Positions 21,503 through 33,535 are shown, counted from the stretch's first letter. The stretch is DNA of 64,000 nt from Eulemur rufifrons (GCF_041146395.1 NC_090996.1:27614738-27678737); one strand, 5' to 3'. Notes: generated by a model not told the origin, from the letters alone. Translations and numbers: made by a program.

Positions 21503-24500
21503 TTAGAAACATAATCAAGACCATGTATCACAGAAACATTAAAATGAACTTTTTGGCACAGAAATGTTAGATAAAATATACAGTGCTACAATTGTGCAAA
21601 ATTAGCACAGAAGCCAATCTAAGCAGCAAATATTTAATGTTAGCTTTAATGAAATAATGCACAATATTTTGAAAAGTTCGTTACACTAGACCTTGCTCAG
21701 AAGCAGGCCTTCCAGAAACAGCCTGTGTCTGCCGAGTAGCAGCCTCCAGGCTGCGGGAAGGGTCCAGGCCGCCTGGCACGGTCCCGAGTGAAACACCGAG
21801 GAAGAGTCAAGACAATTATTGCCTTGGGGGCTGAAACCCCGGCTGAGGCCGCCCCTTCTCGGGATGACTCCGAGCCAGCGTGATGGGGTAGGGGTTGGGG
21901 GGCCTTGGTTGAGTCTTCCTCAGGCAGGTCCTGGGAGCCAAAAATCCAGCCCTGTCTCTGCCGTGAGTTATGTGCCAAGGTGCCCACACACAGGAGCCTG
22001 GCTGAGGAAGGACAGACTCTGAGGTGGCTGGAAGGTTCTGATCAGGACCCCAGAGAACAAGGGAGGGGCCGGTGGGGGGCTCCGGGCAGCATGGGGGGGG
22101 GGGGCGGGGGCAAGGAGGCTCAGACCTGGTCTTCGGGGGTTAGGAGAGAAGTCTTCCGGGGCAGGCCACCTTGCGTCTCGCCGGCTGGGGGCACACGGCT
22201 TTCGATTGCGTCTGGTTTCAAAGCACAACGCGCAACCTGCCACTGCTCTAGAATTCAGTGGTTATCAACAAATTCATCTTAAAAAGCACCAAGGCCTGGG
22301 GCAGAGCCGAGGGCTGTGATGAGACCTAGTCCACACCCTCCCCTGGGGTTCACGCGGCTTCCTGAGTCTCAGGAGGTGGTGTTCTCTTTACACCCCATCC
22401 AGTGGTCCCTTGGGTGACCAGGAGCCCCCTGGCTTGGGCTGGTTGGTGGATAAGCTGGCTGCCACCCGGGGCTGTGACGGCCTTTTCCATGAAAGCTGCC
22501 TCCTAGCCCAGGGCCCGCAGCAGGTGCTTTGAACCCAGCTCTGCCTTAGGCCCTTGCTCACCGGTCACGTGAGCGGCGTGTGCCCACCAGTGAGATTCAG
22601 AGGAGCTGGAACTGCAGACCGAGTCCAGGGGGAACCGCTGAGCAGCTCTGCTCCCAGGCCAGGAGTCGGTCTGGGTTGGTTCACACCATCCTCGACCTTC
22701 CCGCCTGGGAGCTTTAGGTCTCTTCTGAGGAGAGACATCTCTGCCCGGCCCCACCTCTCCTGAGTCTTGTTTCATCTGGGGGAGAAGAAAGAAATGAGAC
22801 GATGGCAGAGCACACAACTGGTGACGTTCTGTTCTGGCCACCAAGATGGACAAGGCCCTCTCGGGAGAGGCAGGCCCCTGTGGTTTCTTTCTGAATGGGA
22901 GGTCGTCCTTTCTCAGATGCCAACACTAGAGGTCCCAAAGAATCTTTGATTGAGTGGGGTACCGCAGGCCCTTTCTGCAGGGTGCCCGTTCCACTGAGAG
23001 GTCCTGGGGCTGACTGGCAGAGGATGACGCATCTCCAGGGGGTGGTGTTTTGGGCACCAGGTCCCAGCCTTGACCTTGGTGTGGACCCAGGTGTTTCTGC
23101 CTTCTTCCTCCAGGAACCGGGAGGTCCCTCTCGCCACACCAGCGAGCAGGGCAGGAGTATTGTGAGCAGCGGGGATGGACTAAGTCATTGCAGAACAGTC
23201 TATGTGGTTCCAAGGTTAAGGCTTTGGGGAGTTGCTGACGTGTGCCTGTCACATGCACATCTGAGCCCAGATGAGAGGGGATGATCTATACTTGGCGTTA
23301 ACTCCAGCGTTCCTGCATGATCACAAAAGAGGGGTGCAAACAGGGTGTTCCCACGTGGCAGCCAGATGTGTCTCAGGCTCCTTCTGCCGCACCTGGGCAT
23401 GGTGGCTCCCCTGGCCCAAGGCCCCCTTAGAAGTTATTCCGGCCACCCGTTGGTCAGTAGGGTGGTGTGTAAATTATCTCGGCTTTTTCCTTAACTGCCC
23501 TGAATCAGTTTCCTTCTGGCTACAAGGGGAATATATGCAGCATAAACCTTCCAGGTGATTCTGTCTAGTTTTGCTCTAGCTGGGAAATGGCCCGTGCTCA
23601 CCTCGGTGGTTAGCCACGGTTGAGCCAGTGAGCGGGAGCAGTCCCGGGCCGAGTGCGTCTGTCGCCGCGAGGCTCCATCAGCCCCCGGCCACGGTGCAAC
23701 ACAACTTAGTCCTGCGTCGTCTATTTCACAACGTCCTATCTAGTTTCTCAATAGTCCCCAGAAACTGCAAACTCGTCATAACTCAGCATCTGAGGCCAGC
23801 TCTTGAGTCAGGTAGGAGACAGTTCCCAGATCCTGGGGGGTGAAACCAGCCAATGGCCCCGGTCCTTCCAGGCGCTCCGACGTGGGCTTGGAAGAGGAAG
23901 AGAAGGAGCTTTGGGGGCCATTGCGCTGCCTGTCCAGGCACCCAGGCTCCGAGATGGGAGGGACAGACAAATCCATATTGGGGGTATGCGGGATTCCAGT
24001 CCCAGCGAGAGCCCGCCAGGGCCCGGGCAGGGGAGCACGGACGTGCGCCTTTGGTGAGGGGCGGTGAACATGATCTGCCCAGAGCACACGCTGTGTCCAA
24101 GGTCGCAGAGCTGGAGCTGGGTCTGAAAACCCACGGAACCTTCCACAGCGGTTCCCAGAACCAAGTCTCATGACCGTGAGGCCAGGCTCAATGATGTCAG
24201 GACAGGTAACGTGGGGTTTGCTGCTGCCACCTGGGCAGGATGTCCCAGGCCCTGCCAAGCCTGACAGAGGTGCACGTGGACCTAGGTGAGTGACCTCAGG
24301 TTTCCCAGGTGACTGGTCCTTCCGGAAGCCAGCCATGGGGAGGTAGGGGGAAGTTCTCTGAGAACCAAAGTGAAACTTACTAACGGCTCCTGGGCAAGGC
24401 CGGAGGAACGTCTCTGCCCCTGGAGGAGCAGGGGCCGCGGTGGAGACACCGCCGGGTGTGTGACCGCTGTTGGTGCAGAGATAGGGAACAGACCATCCCT

Positions 24501-24935
24501 GGCCGCAGGCTGTGCAGGCAGGTACGTAAGAAGCGGAGAGAGAGAAACAGTCGTTCTGATTCCCACGCGGGGAAGCGTCGACAGGTGGTTTCCGAAGGAA
24601 CCGTCGGACGTGCGGTGTTGGAGTTGTGCATCTCACCCAGGGCACCTTGCCTGGGCCGGCGCCCACCCTGCTGCGGGCCCCCGTGTCCAGGGCGGACCCT
24701 GGGGGAGCAGTGACCGCGTGTCCGAGTCGGTCCAGCGAGTGGCAGCCTTGCTTTGAGGACAGGGACCACGGCGGCTCTGAGACTCAGTTTAATGGGGGTG
24801 TCGTGTGACAGGTGTGCTCTCTGGGGTTCACTGGGCGGATGTGGTCGTCACTCTGAGGTGGGAGGGGCCGGATGCCGTGGCGGGGTGGAGGCAGCTGGCG
24901 CCACACGAAGGGCCCGCGTCTGGGTTCCATCGAGG

Positions 24936-25065
24936 TCAGAGGTCGCCGCTCTGGGGCTCCACGTTGCGCGTCTCCCTGGGGTGCCCTCGGGACAGCTTGG
25001 GGAAGCGGGACGCTGCTTTGGGCCGGCTGTTCTTGTTCAGTGGTTCTCCGGGAGGGGCCACGTCA
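24936..25065 (-). CDS. SNX29: SNX29 terminal coding exon (C-terminal tail and stop)
   Basis: Coding part of the last SNX29 exon. Its first base completes the split valine codon of the exon at 56902-57041. It then encodes 42 residues: DVAPPGEPLNKNSRPKAASR, followed by FPKLSRGHPRETRNVEPQSG, DL and TGA (plus-strand 24936-24938). The acceptor is TGTCTTGCAG on the minus strand, with a modest pyrimidine tract. The tail lies beyond the folded PX domain. It is proline-rich at its start and basic (RPK, SRFPKLSR, RETR), so it is probably disordered and could contribute to membrane or partner contacts; that role is inferred. The ending ETRNVEPQSGDL is what I recall for mammalian SNX29, which makes the assignment strong. 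Sequence around the stop is GC- and CpG-rich, unlike the AT-rich distal UTR. The exon continues into a long 3' UTR without any visible splice donor just after the stop. Confidence 0.95.
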
Positions 25066-25384
25066 CTGCAAGACAGAGCGGGCAGAGAATCCGGTTAAGG
25101 CAGGGAAGGGCCACGGGTGGGGGCCGTCACCGGCAGCGTGGACAGTGGCCTCCCAGCTCTGACCGGCAAGTGCACCTTGGAGAAGGGGGAAACCCGTGCT
25201 GGTGTGTAAACCTGCCGTCTTTTAAGAGCCTGGCTGAGTGCGCCAGCTCGCGGGGCCACCTTTCCGGACCCGGTGCAGTAAGGCTGTGGAGGAAGGAACG
25301 CACCAGCCACTTTGTTTTGTCTTTTACAAACGGCACCTCCAGGGCTGGGGAGGCAGCCTAGCACGGGGGGAGGGCAGGCCTGTG

Positions 25385-25520
25385 TCCGGTCCTACTGTGT
25401 GCCTTGCTGCCTTTGAGCCTCAGTTTCCTCCTCTGTCACGTGGAGATGACAACCACGCACATCTCATACTGCTGTAAGGATTCCAGAGTTATAACCCCAC
25501 GTGAAGCTCCTTAGGCCTGT
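25385..25520 (+). repeat. MIR fragment
   Basis: GAGCCTCAGTTTCCTCCTCT, GTGGAGATGACAACC and GCTGTAAGGATTCCAGAG follow MIR order. Confidence 0.75.
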
Positions 25521-25584
25521 CCGGTCCTGAGCCTCAGAGTTTCCGGGCTAGGAATAAAGCAGGAGGAACATGGTGAGCTTGGAG

Positions 25585-26170
25585 AGCCACAGTCTCTCAA
25601 GGAGAGGGCAGCTCACTGCAGTGGACACAGGGTGTGCTGAGTAGGCATAGCCATGGCCATCAGGGTGGTCAGAGAGGGCTTCCTGGAGGAGGCTGAGGTG
25701 TGAAGGACAAGGAGCGAGCTGAGGGCATCCAGGTTGGAAGACCAGTATGGGTGAAGGGAAGGCCCCGTGGGGAGGGTACAGCCAGGGGACCTGGCCCAGC
25801 CCCTTCCCCCTCCTGGAGGGCAGGGTGTGCCTCGGGGGCGTGGACTGAAGTCACAGCGCAGGATACTGGCACCTGGGGCCTCGCAGTGAGTGTTGGCTGC
25901 TGTGTGTGTGGCACACGGGGACAGCTTGAGCCTAAAGGCCCCCTCGGGCAGCGCTGAGCAGAGCCAGGGTTCACACTGCAGGAGGATGAGCCTCCTTTGG
26001 GACAAAGCTGTGTGGACGACACAGCAAGTCTGGACAGGTGACTGGAAGGAAAGGCAGCTGGAGCGACAGGTCTGCCGAGCGCCAGGTGTGAGGGAAGAGG
26101 GGGGAGGCAGAGCCTGCTCTCAGCGGGAAGGAGGCCCCCGTAGGGGACAGAGGAGGCCACACCCAGGTGC
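25585..26170 (-). mobile_element. L2 LINE fragment, reverse
   Basis: GTGGTCAGAGAGGGCTTCCT GGAGGAGGCTGAGGTGTGAA and the following purine-rich body match the reverse L2 3' part. Overlapping ORFs on both strands (85-209 codons) run through it and are not genes. Confidence 0.7.
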
Positions 26171-29100
26171 TCAGGCAGTTTCCACGGACAATGGAAGCCT
26201 CCTGTTCACAGGGACAGGCATGAATAAGGCCATTGACATTGTTTTCTCCCAAAACCACGGCTCCCTCCAGCTGCCGCTCCCTGACGCCACTGCAATTGTG
26301 TGTCCTCGGAGTGAAAGTCTCATCCCTCCCAGCCCCCCTTCGCTGCCGCCTCCTGCACCAGTGGGACTCGGGGAACCACAGCCCCATTCTGTAGCCGGGT
26401 CCGTGGAGAGAAGAACTGTCTGTCCTCCGGCACGTCCCTGTGTGTGACAGAGTGGGCCTGCGGCTCCGGGGCCCAGGCCAGAGAGGGACAGGGGAGCAAG
26501 GTACCGTCACATTCCTGCCCCCGGCGTGGACGGTGTTACTCAGGGCCAGGTCGGTCCCAGTGGTGTAGACGAGAAAAGGGGGGTGGGGACTGCAGGACAT
26601 GCCCCAGCTGAGCCATGAGAACGGATTCCAAAGGCTTTAACTCTGTATTCAGAGTCAGAAAATGGGTTCCTTCGGTTAGACCTTGAAGACGGTCTCCCTA
26701 TCTGTGAACCGGGGAACACGGCGAGTCCTTGCTGCCTTTCCTACATCGTTCAACACACACTTAGGGAGTCAGCTACGCTTAGGAATAGACGTGGCTCTTT
26801 CAGCCTCGTGAAATAAGAATATAGGAGGCAAGAGCTTAGGAATTTTTACTGGAAGAGGCATCCAGTACACTCAGGGACCCGGGTAGAGGCTTTTACAGAC
26901 TTTACCAGCTCCAGCATACGGCCCACTTCACATCCTCCTTGTTTCGCAACTCCCTACATGCGTCCGACCTGGGGAACAGGCTGGAACCTTCTCTGAAAAG
27001 GCCATCCTGGTCTTTCTGGAACGGACCGGTGCCTGGGATGTGCAGGTTCTAGGCTGCTGCGTCCTGACATCTCAGAGGGTGGGCTCTGAGCAGGGACCCC
27101 AAAAAGCTACAGAGAGGGGCAAGAGACGGGTACTGGGCAGGGCTGTTGACAGACAGCCTGAAGAAGTCAGGGGGCAAACCCGTGGGTGGTCCAGCCTTAC
27201 GCTGTGCTGCGGTATCCCCCAGTGGAGAGATGGCGAGTGTTTTCCTGGAGCTGGCGCTACACCCGACACCAGGCTGTGGGGAAACAAGCCTCTGTTTCCC
27301 CCTTCAGGGGGCCCTGAGCAGGGCTGTGGGTACACAGGGGCCCAAGTGATCAAACAAAAGCCGTGGGGAGAGAGCCCTGGTGGATGAGTAGGGCTGAGCC
27401 GAAGACAGAGGGAAGGAAAGAGCGTTGCAGCCAGGAAAGAGCCCAGGGGACCAAAGCCAGGCTGTGGGGGCCAGAGGGGAGCACTGCACCGCTGCCAGGA
27501 CAGCCTGTGAGCTGTGAGATGCGGTGCACAAAGTGACACCGACACGGAGATCCCCGAGTTCTAAGTCACTCCCCAGGGTACAGCCCCCAGCAGCCAGAGG
27601 GAAGAGTTGACTCCCCTCTTGGACAACAAAAATCAACACCTTTCGGAGTCGGAGTGGTTTCCATCACTGGGCCTGTTCCTTGAGCCAATGATATTACTCA
27701 CCATCACACAGGGAACAAAATCCAACTGCCACCGATCTTCACTGTCATCGCTATTAACATAATGGTGATGAAGGACACCCCCTGGGAACATGGGCCACTT
27801 CCTCAGGCTCTGCATTCAGGTGAGGGGAGACCCTACACCTGCCCCCGGTTTTCTCCCTGGGAGAACACTCTCCCACATGGGCTCTAGGCCACAAACCAGA
27901 CTCAGAGCCATGGTCCAGACGGCCGTGAAGCTCCTCTCTGGTGCCAGGGTGAGTGAGGCCACTTTCAGGGGTGACAGAATTGCAGCATCTTTATGGTGGG
28001 AAGTGACCGTAATGAGCCCTGGGGCCACCCTGCCCGGAGGTGGGATTACAACACAGAGCAGTGTATCCCAGACTGTGACCGACTTCCCATGTGTCCCTGG
28101 GATCAGTGACACTGCTCTGTAACAGTCAAGCTTTTTCTTTCAGTACCTTTACTTGTAGGTTACCTGGGCCCAGGCAGAAACATCCCTCACCGTGGTTTTA
28201 AGGCACATGGAAAACTGTAAAACCCCCGTGTGCACCCCCACTAGTTCACCTGCTACCCCCCATCGTGGGGGGATGTTGCATTTGAAGAAAGTAAGTCCAG
28301 GGCAACGTGAACGAATCTCAAAGACCTAATGCTACACCTCATCTCATTCCATTCATAGAACACTCTAGACAAGGCAAAACTATATAGAGACAGAACACCA
28401 CAGAGGAAGGGAAATGAACGGTTCAGTATGTAAAAGCCCCTCAGCCTGACCCTTATAGCCTGGGGCTCTCAGGACACAGCAGCCCTTGTCCCCTTCTCTG
28501 GGTAGGAAGGGGAGGCCCTGGGCACAGAAAGTCTTGGCTTACTCCTGGTTCTATCGGCACCAGCATGGGGTGGGATATGTGTCTCGCAAAGGGTGCAAGC
28601 TACAGTAATAACTGAAGAGGGAAGCACAGGGTCTGCCCTGCAGGTTGCTGGGACAGAGCAAAGGCCCATGTTCAATGCTAGGACACAGCGGGGGCTGTGG
28701 GGTGCTGCCTGGTGCCTCTCCCTTCACCGGCTTTGGCCACTGGGGGAACCTTGGCCCGCACAGCTCCCTCCTCCGAGAAAACCGTTCCTAGGATGTAGCT
28801 GAGTCCTGTCCTCTAGATCTGGCACTGCCACAGCCATTTCTGGGTCTCACTCAGGGACGGGCTTTGGAAACACAAGGTGCAGAGGCTTCCTTCCCCCAGT
28901 CCACAAGATGCTGGCCACCCTGTCACCAGGTTGGGCTGACACCCTGCACCTGGCTCTTAGCTCAGCTGGAGGCAGCCAGAGAACCAACCTGCTGGGAAGT
29001 AGTGGTCACCTAGGACACAGCCCAGGGGTCCTCAGGGTCCTTCTCCTCCCTCCTGCTGGGGGAGGGCTGCAGGAAGGAGCTCCCTTTCCTGGCCCCTCTC

Positions 29101-29789
29101 TCCCCACTGCTGGCAACCGTCAGGCACCAAGGGAGTCTGTGCCGGTGCCCCACAGGGTGTGCCGCCCCCAGCACATGGGTGACATTAACCTGATGGTCTC
29201 GACCCCTCCGCAGTGAAAATGGCCAGGGGGAGGGGGTTGCTCTACACTTCACTTAGGAACGCAGGGGGAGGGGAAGCCAGTCAGTATTCCACCTGCTGGG
29301 CGCTGCCTGCCGGAGCTGGGAGGGTACCCTTGCACGGGCCCCGCCTGTACAAGACTAGACCCCTGGCACACAGCTAGGACGGAGCTGTGTGTACTGCAGC
29401 AATGTGGTCACTGGCCTCTAGGACCACCTACTTGACGAATCTGCATGCTCATGGGAACTGGAAAAAGTTCAGCCTGCTCTGCCCTGGGTTAGCGAAAGCA
29501 CACCAGGCTAAACACCCTTTGAATTCACACCTGGGCCCCAGGACTGCGGGATGGTGGCCCCAGGAGGATCCAGATTTATCTGTGTGCTCCCTGCCCCGTG
29601 GTTGGAACTGGGTCTCTCCACCATCCACCGGTGACCCAGAGAGGGCTCCCGGAAGGCGGGTCTGGTTCTCCAGATCCCCACAGCTCCTGACACCAAAAGG
29701 CACTGGATTTCATGATTTTGGAGGGATTAAAGACCACGGCTTGTCAAGTCTTGGGCTAGAAACTGAATGCCAGCCTGATGAACGGGGTG
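26171..29789. other. SNX29: Intron stretch, mostly unassigned
   Basis: 3.6 kb of mixed sequence. A possible reverse L2 patch lies near 27360-27530 (GAGGGAAGGAAAGAGCGTTG CAGCC) and a possible hAT remnant near 28040-28130. A plus-strand 182-codon ORF at 29387-29935 overlaps a MIR at its end and has no domain signature. No exon supported. Confidence 0.4.
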
Positions 29790-29905
29790 CTGTAATTACT
29801 ATCCCAATTTTACAGGTGGAGATTAAAGCAGCACCGGTCAGTCCTGCAGCCAGTAAGGAGCAGAGGCTGATCCTGGACACGCAGTTTGAGCCCAAAGTCC
29901 AAGAC
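29790..29905 (-). repeat. MIR, reverse
   Basis: TCCCAATTTTACAGGTGGAG ATTAAAGCA and CAGTAAGGAGCAGAGGCTGA TCC and TTGAGCCCAAAGTCC form the reverse MIR core. Confidence 0.75.
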
Positions 29906-30364
29906 TACAGGGTCAGATCAAGCAGCCCTGTGTAACTCTAGGATACAGACACGACCATGAAATCATGTAACGACGCACTTCTACGAACACATCCTCATTG
30001 TGCTAAATGCCATACGATCAAACTGAAACTTAGAGGCAGATAGATCCCAAAACAGACTGGTTTCTCTTAAAAACAGAAGATTCCAGTCTGAGTCGGTGTC
30101 ATAAGGAAGTCCCCAAAGTAACCGGATGTTAGGTTTACGCAGCTTTTTAAAACCACATGCAGCTGAGCATCTCACCCTCTCCTGAGTACGGCCCTCCGAC
30201 ACTGCTGAGGAAGGAAGGGCCCTCGGACAGGTCGTTCTCCAGCAAGACCCCTGCGGCCCAACTGTTTGCAGTTAGATGGGCCAAGGTATGTCACAGTTGC
30301 CAGGCATTGGCCTTGCTGCCTCACTTGTGTTTACTCGTCAAACCCTCCCAGAAGCAGGAGAGAG

Positions 30365-30485
30365 GTCCCGATATTACTCCCTCTTTCAGATGAGGAAACT
30401 GAGGCATAGAGAGGTTAACTGGCCCAGTCTTAAGAGCACCCAGGGTCCAGCACTAGGGTTTGGTGGCTGACAATCTGAACCCAAG
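30365..30485 (-). repeat. MIR, reverse
   Basis: CTTTCAGATGAGGAAACTGA GGCATAGAGAGGTTAACTGG CCCAG is the reverse MIR core, little diverged. Confidence 0.85.
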
Positions 30486-30549
30486 GCCAGCCCTCTCGCT
30501 TAACCTCTGCACCCTCCTGCCTCATCCTGGCTTTGTTTCCCTTTCTACA

Positions 30550-30672
30550 AAATTTCTAGATAAAATTTTATTGGAACGTGGCCCTGCCCATTCACTGCTG
30601 TATTGCCCACAGTTGCTCTCTTGCTGCAACGGCAGACGTGAGTAGCTGCAACAGAGACTGAGTGGCCGAAAA
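30550..30672 (+). mobile_element. hAT-type transposon fragment
   Basis: AAAATTTTATTGGAACGTGG CCCTGCCCATTC, TTGCTGCAACGGCAGACGTG AGTAGCTGCAACAGAGACTG. Same family as 4825-4988, but the terminal repeats are lost. Confidence 0.75.
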
Positions 30673-30814
30673 AGCCAAACACGTTTATTATCTGAGCCCT
30701 GATTTACCACCACCTCTAAAGAGCGAGCCCAGCGGGAGCTGCTGTCTCTGAGACCTGAGTCTGCACTGGGCACAGCCCGGGGGGGCGCTCAGTGCTCGCA
30801 GCAGCTGTGTAGCT

Positions 30815-30925
30815 GGGTGGAAAGATCTCTACCCTGCAGCTGGGAAGACTGAGGCTCAGAGACATCACATACCTCGTCCTGTGTCGCCAGCTGCTGCGCA
30901 GCAGGACTGGGATGGGGAAGCAGGA
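30815..30925 (-). repeat. MIR, reverse
   Basis: GCAGCTGGGAAGACTGAGGC TCAGAGACATCACATACC is a diverged reverse MIR core. Confidence 0.65.
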
Positions 30926-30994
30926 CCTCTGGGTTTGTGTGAGAGGAGGCCAGGAAGGGACTGTTTGAGTCAGCGGCTCCTGTAATCCACCAGC

Positions 30995-31135
30995 CACGGA
31001 GGGGGCACTTTCAGCTTTCAGACGGAGGTGGAAACCAAAGCTCACAGAAGACAACCGGGCCCAAGTCTCGCAATAGGTGCCCGAGCTGTTGTTCAGACAC
31101 AGTTCTGACTCCACAGCCAGAGTCTGTTCTAGCCT
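30995..31135 (-). repeat. MIR, reverse, diverged
   Basis: TTCAGACGGAGGTGGAAACC, AAAGCTCACAGAAG and GTTCAGACACAGTTCTGACT CC follow reverse MIR order. Confidence 0.55.
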
Positions 31136-31145
31136 ACAGAAAGCA

Positions 31146-31325
31146 GGGGGTCCCAGCCCCAGGTGTACTTTAGAATCACCTGGGAGACTTTAAAAAACAC
31201 GCTTTTGCTCAGATGCAAGCTCCAAAGATTAACGTTGTATCACCTTGGCAGGGGTTGGCCGCTGGGTTTGGAAAGCAGGCCAGGTGCTCCAGCGTGCACG
31301 CCGGGGCTGAGAACCACAGCTTTTG
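31146..31325 (+). mobile_element. MER5A-like hAT-Charlie element
   Basis: TAGAATCACCTGGGAGACTT TAAAAAACACG near the left end and CAGGTGCTCCAGCGTGCACG near the right, ending GCTGAGAACCAC, match MER5A. Confidence 0.8.
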
Positions 31326-31984
31326 AAAGCAGTCGTCGCATGCGGGGAGAGTCTCCAAATTTAAAGACCAGCCAAAGAAAGAATAATCCCATTTATCTCT
31401 GAGGCTAAGGGTGGCTTTTTGGTGGGTTGGGAAATTGGTTAAACAGTTGACAGTGTCTGAACTTTCTAGAGAAATGACTTTAAACTGTTGTTAGAAGATG
31501 GCAGATCTGAGCAGAGCCTGTTTGTGAGGGTTTGCTGGGGGGAGAGCCGCGTGTATGGCACAGGGTGTTGGCCACGTTCCATCACTCCAGACCAGGCCTC
31601 CTCCACGGGAAGAGGCTCACTGGCTGACACCTCGCTTAGGAGCAAGCTCCCTTGGGCTGGAGATGAAGAAACACTCGGATCAAAAGCACTTTCCACTATG
31701 CCCTAACCCTTTCTGCCTTTACGGTTCAACTGAAAACCTATTTCCATTTAAATACAACTGACAATTCCGAGCTTCCCTTGCAGGTTTCCTCCCAGAGTCT
31801 ATTATGAAAACACCACTCAAGTAGAAAAAGGTCCCATGTCAAAAACGAGAGTGGCTCCATCTTCCTTAAAAAGGCAAAGAAAATAAAGCATAATATATTC
31901 CTTCCTCCATCTTCCTTATCTCAGCTCTTCAGCCTCAATATACTACTTGAACTGCGTTATTTCATCTTTTTTGAGAAAGTGGTG
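31326..31984. other. SNX29: Intron stretch, nothing recognised
   Basis: Mixed sequence without a recognisable repeat or exon; a 20-base A run begins at its right edge (about 31991-32010). Confidence 0.45.
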
Positions 31985-32011
31985 CAAGATAAAAAAAAAA
32001 AAAAAAAAAAG

Positions 32012-32228
32012 CGCACAGAGGTAAATGTGTAAAAAGTGCATCTCCCTACTCTGGCCCTCCAGGAAACCATGGTTATCATTTTTTAATGTATCTTTCTAGC
32101 GCTATCCATTGCATAGGGAAGTGGAGGCATATATGTATACACAGCTGGATTTATAATGCTTATATATTTCTCGTGGCTATTTACCATGGAGATTTTTCCA
32201 TATCAACACATATGGGTCAGCCCTGGTA
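32012..32228 (-). mobile_element. L1M 3'-region fragment, reverse
   Basis: AAACCATGGTTATCATTTTT, TATGTATACACAGCTGGATT TATAATG and GAGATTTTTCCATATCAACA CATATGG are in the order of a reverse L1M 3' UTR. Confidence 0.6.
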
Positions 32229-32231
32229 TTC

Positions 32232-32412
32232 TAGTCCAAGGGCTGGCAAACTTTTCCGGCTTCAGAGGCCATTTGGTCTTTGTTGCAACCAATCTACTGC
32301 TCTGCCTTTGTAGCAGGAAAGAAGCTGTACACAATGTGTAATGGAACAGGAGTGGCTGTGTTCCAATAAAACTTTATTTACAAAAACAGGTGCAGTTTGC
32401 TGACTTCTGTTC
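32232..32412 (-). mobile_element. hAT-type transposon, reverse
   Basis: AAGGGCTGGCAAACTTTTCC at the left and GCTGTGTTCCAATAAAACTT TATTTACAAAAACAGG near the right are the reverse of the family at 4825-4988. The AATAAA it carries is transposon sequence, not a gene end. Confidence 0.85.
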
Positions 32413-32664
32413 TAGTCTAAACCCTCTCTGGCTGCCTCCTCACAGGTGAACGGCCACACGGCGCCACGGGGCGAGGCCTGCTGCCCCAGCACAGGGACAC
32501 CGCACCTGGAAGTCATCACCCAGTATCCCAAACTAAATGCTGGAACAGATTCTGCTTGGTGACTACCGGCCCCTGAGTGGCATCCAGGACATGGCAACAC
32601 CAGGCCTTGGGCCTCCCTCAGGCTGGGTTGAGCAGCTTTTTCTCTTTCTGGAGCTGTGTACAGG

Positions 32665-32800
32665 GGCAGAGACCGTGGGCCTTAGGGCTGGGGTCCTGGG
32701 TTTGAACCGCGCTCTGTCCCTTGCCCGCTGGGTGAGAATGAATACAAGCATCAGCAGGGGGCCTGGCCCACGGAGACAACGAATGGCAAATATTATGACA
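32665..32800 (+). repeat. MIR
   Basis: GTCCTGGGTTTGAACCGCGC TCTGTCCCTTGCCCGCTGGG TGAGAATG is a MIR core; the tail is diverged. Confidence 0.6.
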
Positions 32801-33512
32801 ATGACAACTACTAAGTGAAATGTCAAAATGCCATCCCAAGATTTCCATCTGCTGCGTCCACAGAAACTGCACCATTTAACATAAAGCCAAAGATGCCCAC
32901 CCGGCTGCAAGTGTGGCCACATGGTCCAAGATGTTCCTTGATCTGTCCCTGCCAGCTGCTCTGGGCCCCACTCTCTCCTTGCCCCACTTTCTCTCTAGGC
33001 TCTGTACGGGGACATTTGCCCAGATGCTGTGACTTGTCCCTTCTTCTGGGAAGCCCGTCCTGACCATGTGCCTGGGTTAGTGGAGGTAGATCATCTGTTC
33101 AATTTGCTGCTGCTCCCGACAGACCAAAACCACAGGCGTGCAGCCGCTGGGCCACAGTAGGTGCTGGCAAACACCTGACGTCCACACGAATGCTGGCAGC
33201 TTCAGGGCACACCAAGGCCCGTGGCTGGAGACTGGAACTGAGAAAGAGCCAGAGCCACCCTGGAAAGCCCTGGTGGCCGAGGCTCAGCACAGACAGTGCT
33301 CCCGAGTCCAGGACCTGCTCTCCCCACCAGCAGGACACCCTGGTGTGCTCTGGGTTCTACATGCAAAGCCCACGGAAGACACCAGAGGGAATTCCCAGAG
33401 GGCTTCACCTTCAAGGCGCCCAGTCCAGAGAGGACACAAACCATGGCCACTGCCCCTGGAGCGCCAGTGCTGCCCAGAGACACGCAATGCCCGCTACGGA
33501 GACACAGCATTT

Positions 33513-33535
33513 GGGGGGGGGGGGCTGGGGGCGGG
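33513..33535 (+). repeat. G-run, potential quadruplex
   Basis: Twelve G, then CT, five G, C, three G. Several G tracts of three or more separated by very short loops. On the plus strand, so C-rich in the SNX29 pre-mRNA. Confidence 0.8.

Larger units (their letters stand above)
20395..24935 (-). other. SNX29: SNX29 3' untranslated region (predicted extent)
   Basis: From the TGA at 24936 to the distal poly(A) region this 4.5-kb stretch looks like one uninterrupted 3' UTR on the minus strand. Evidence is the pair of AATAAA signals at its far end, AT-rich sequence just upstream of each (minus strand 21,700 to 21,500 and 20,580 to 20,420), and an almost complete lack of recognisable interspersed repeats compared with both flanks. 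A weak MIR-like stretch at about 24050-24140 is the only repeat I suspect. The proximal part (22,000-24,900) is GC-rich and holds a C-run (in the transcript) at 22093-22110 and a 296-codon ORF at 23776-24666 in a different frame from SNX29. No transcript data support the end point; it is inferred. Confidence 0.75.

Noticed and set aside
25971..26600. 209-codon minus-strand ORF close to the terminal SNX29 exon
   Set aside because: Partly inside an L2 fragment and not needed by the SNX29 reading frame, which passes directly from the PX exon to 25065.
32232..32412. AATAAA and GTTCCAATAAAACTTTATT as a gene 3' end
   Set aside because: This is the standard internal sequence of the hAT family, reverse orientation.
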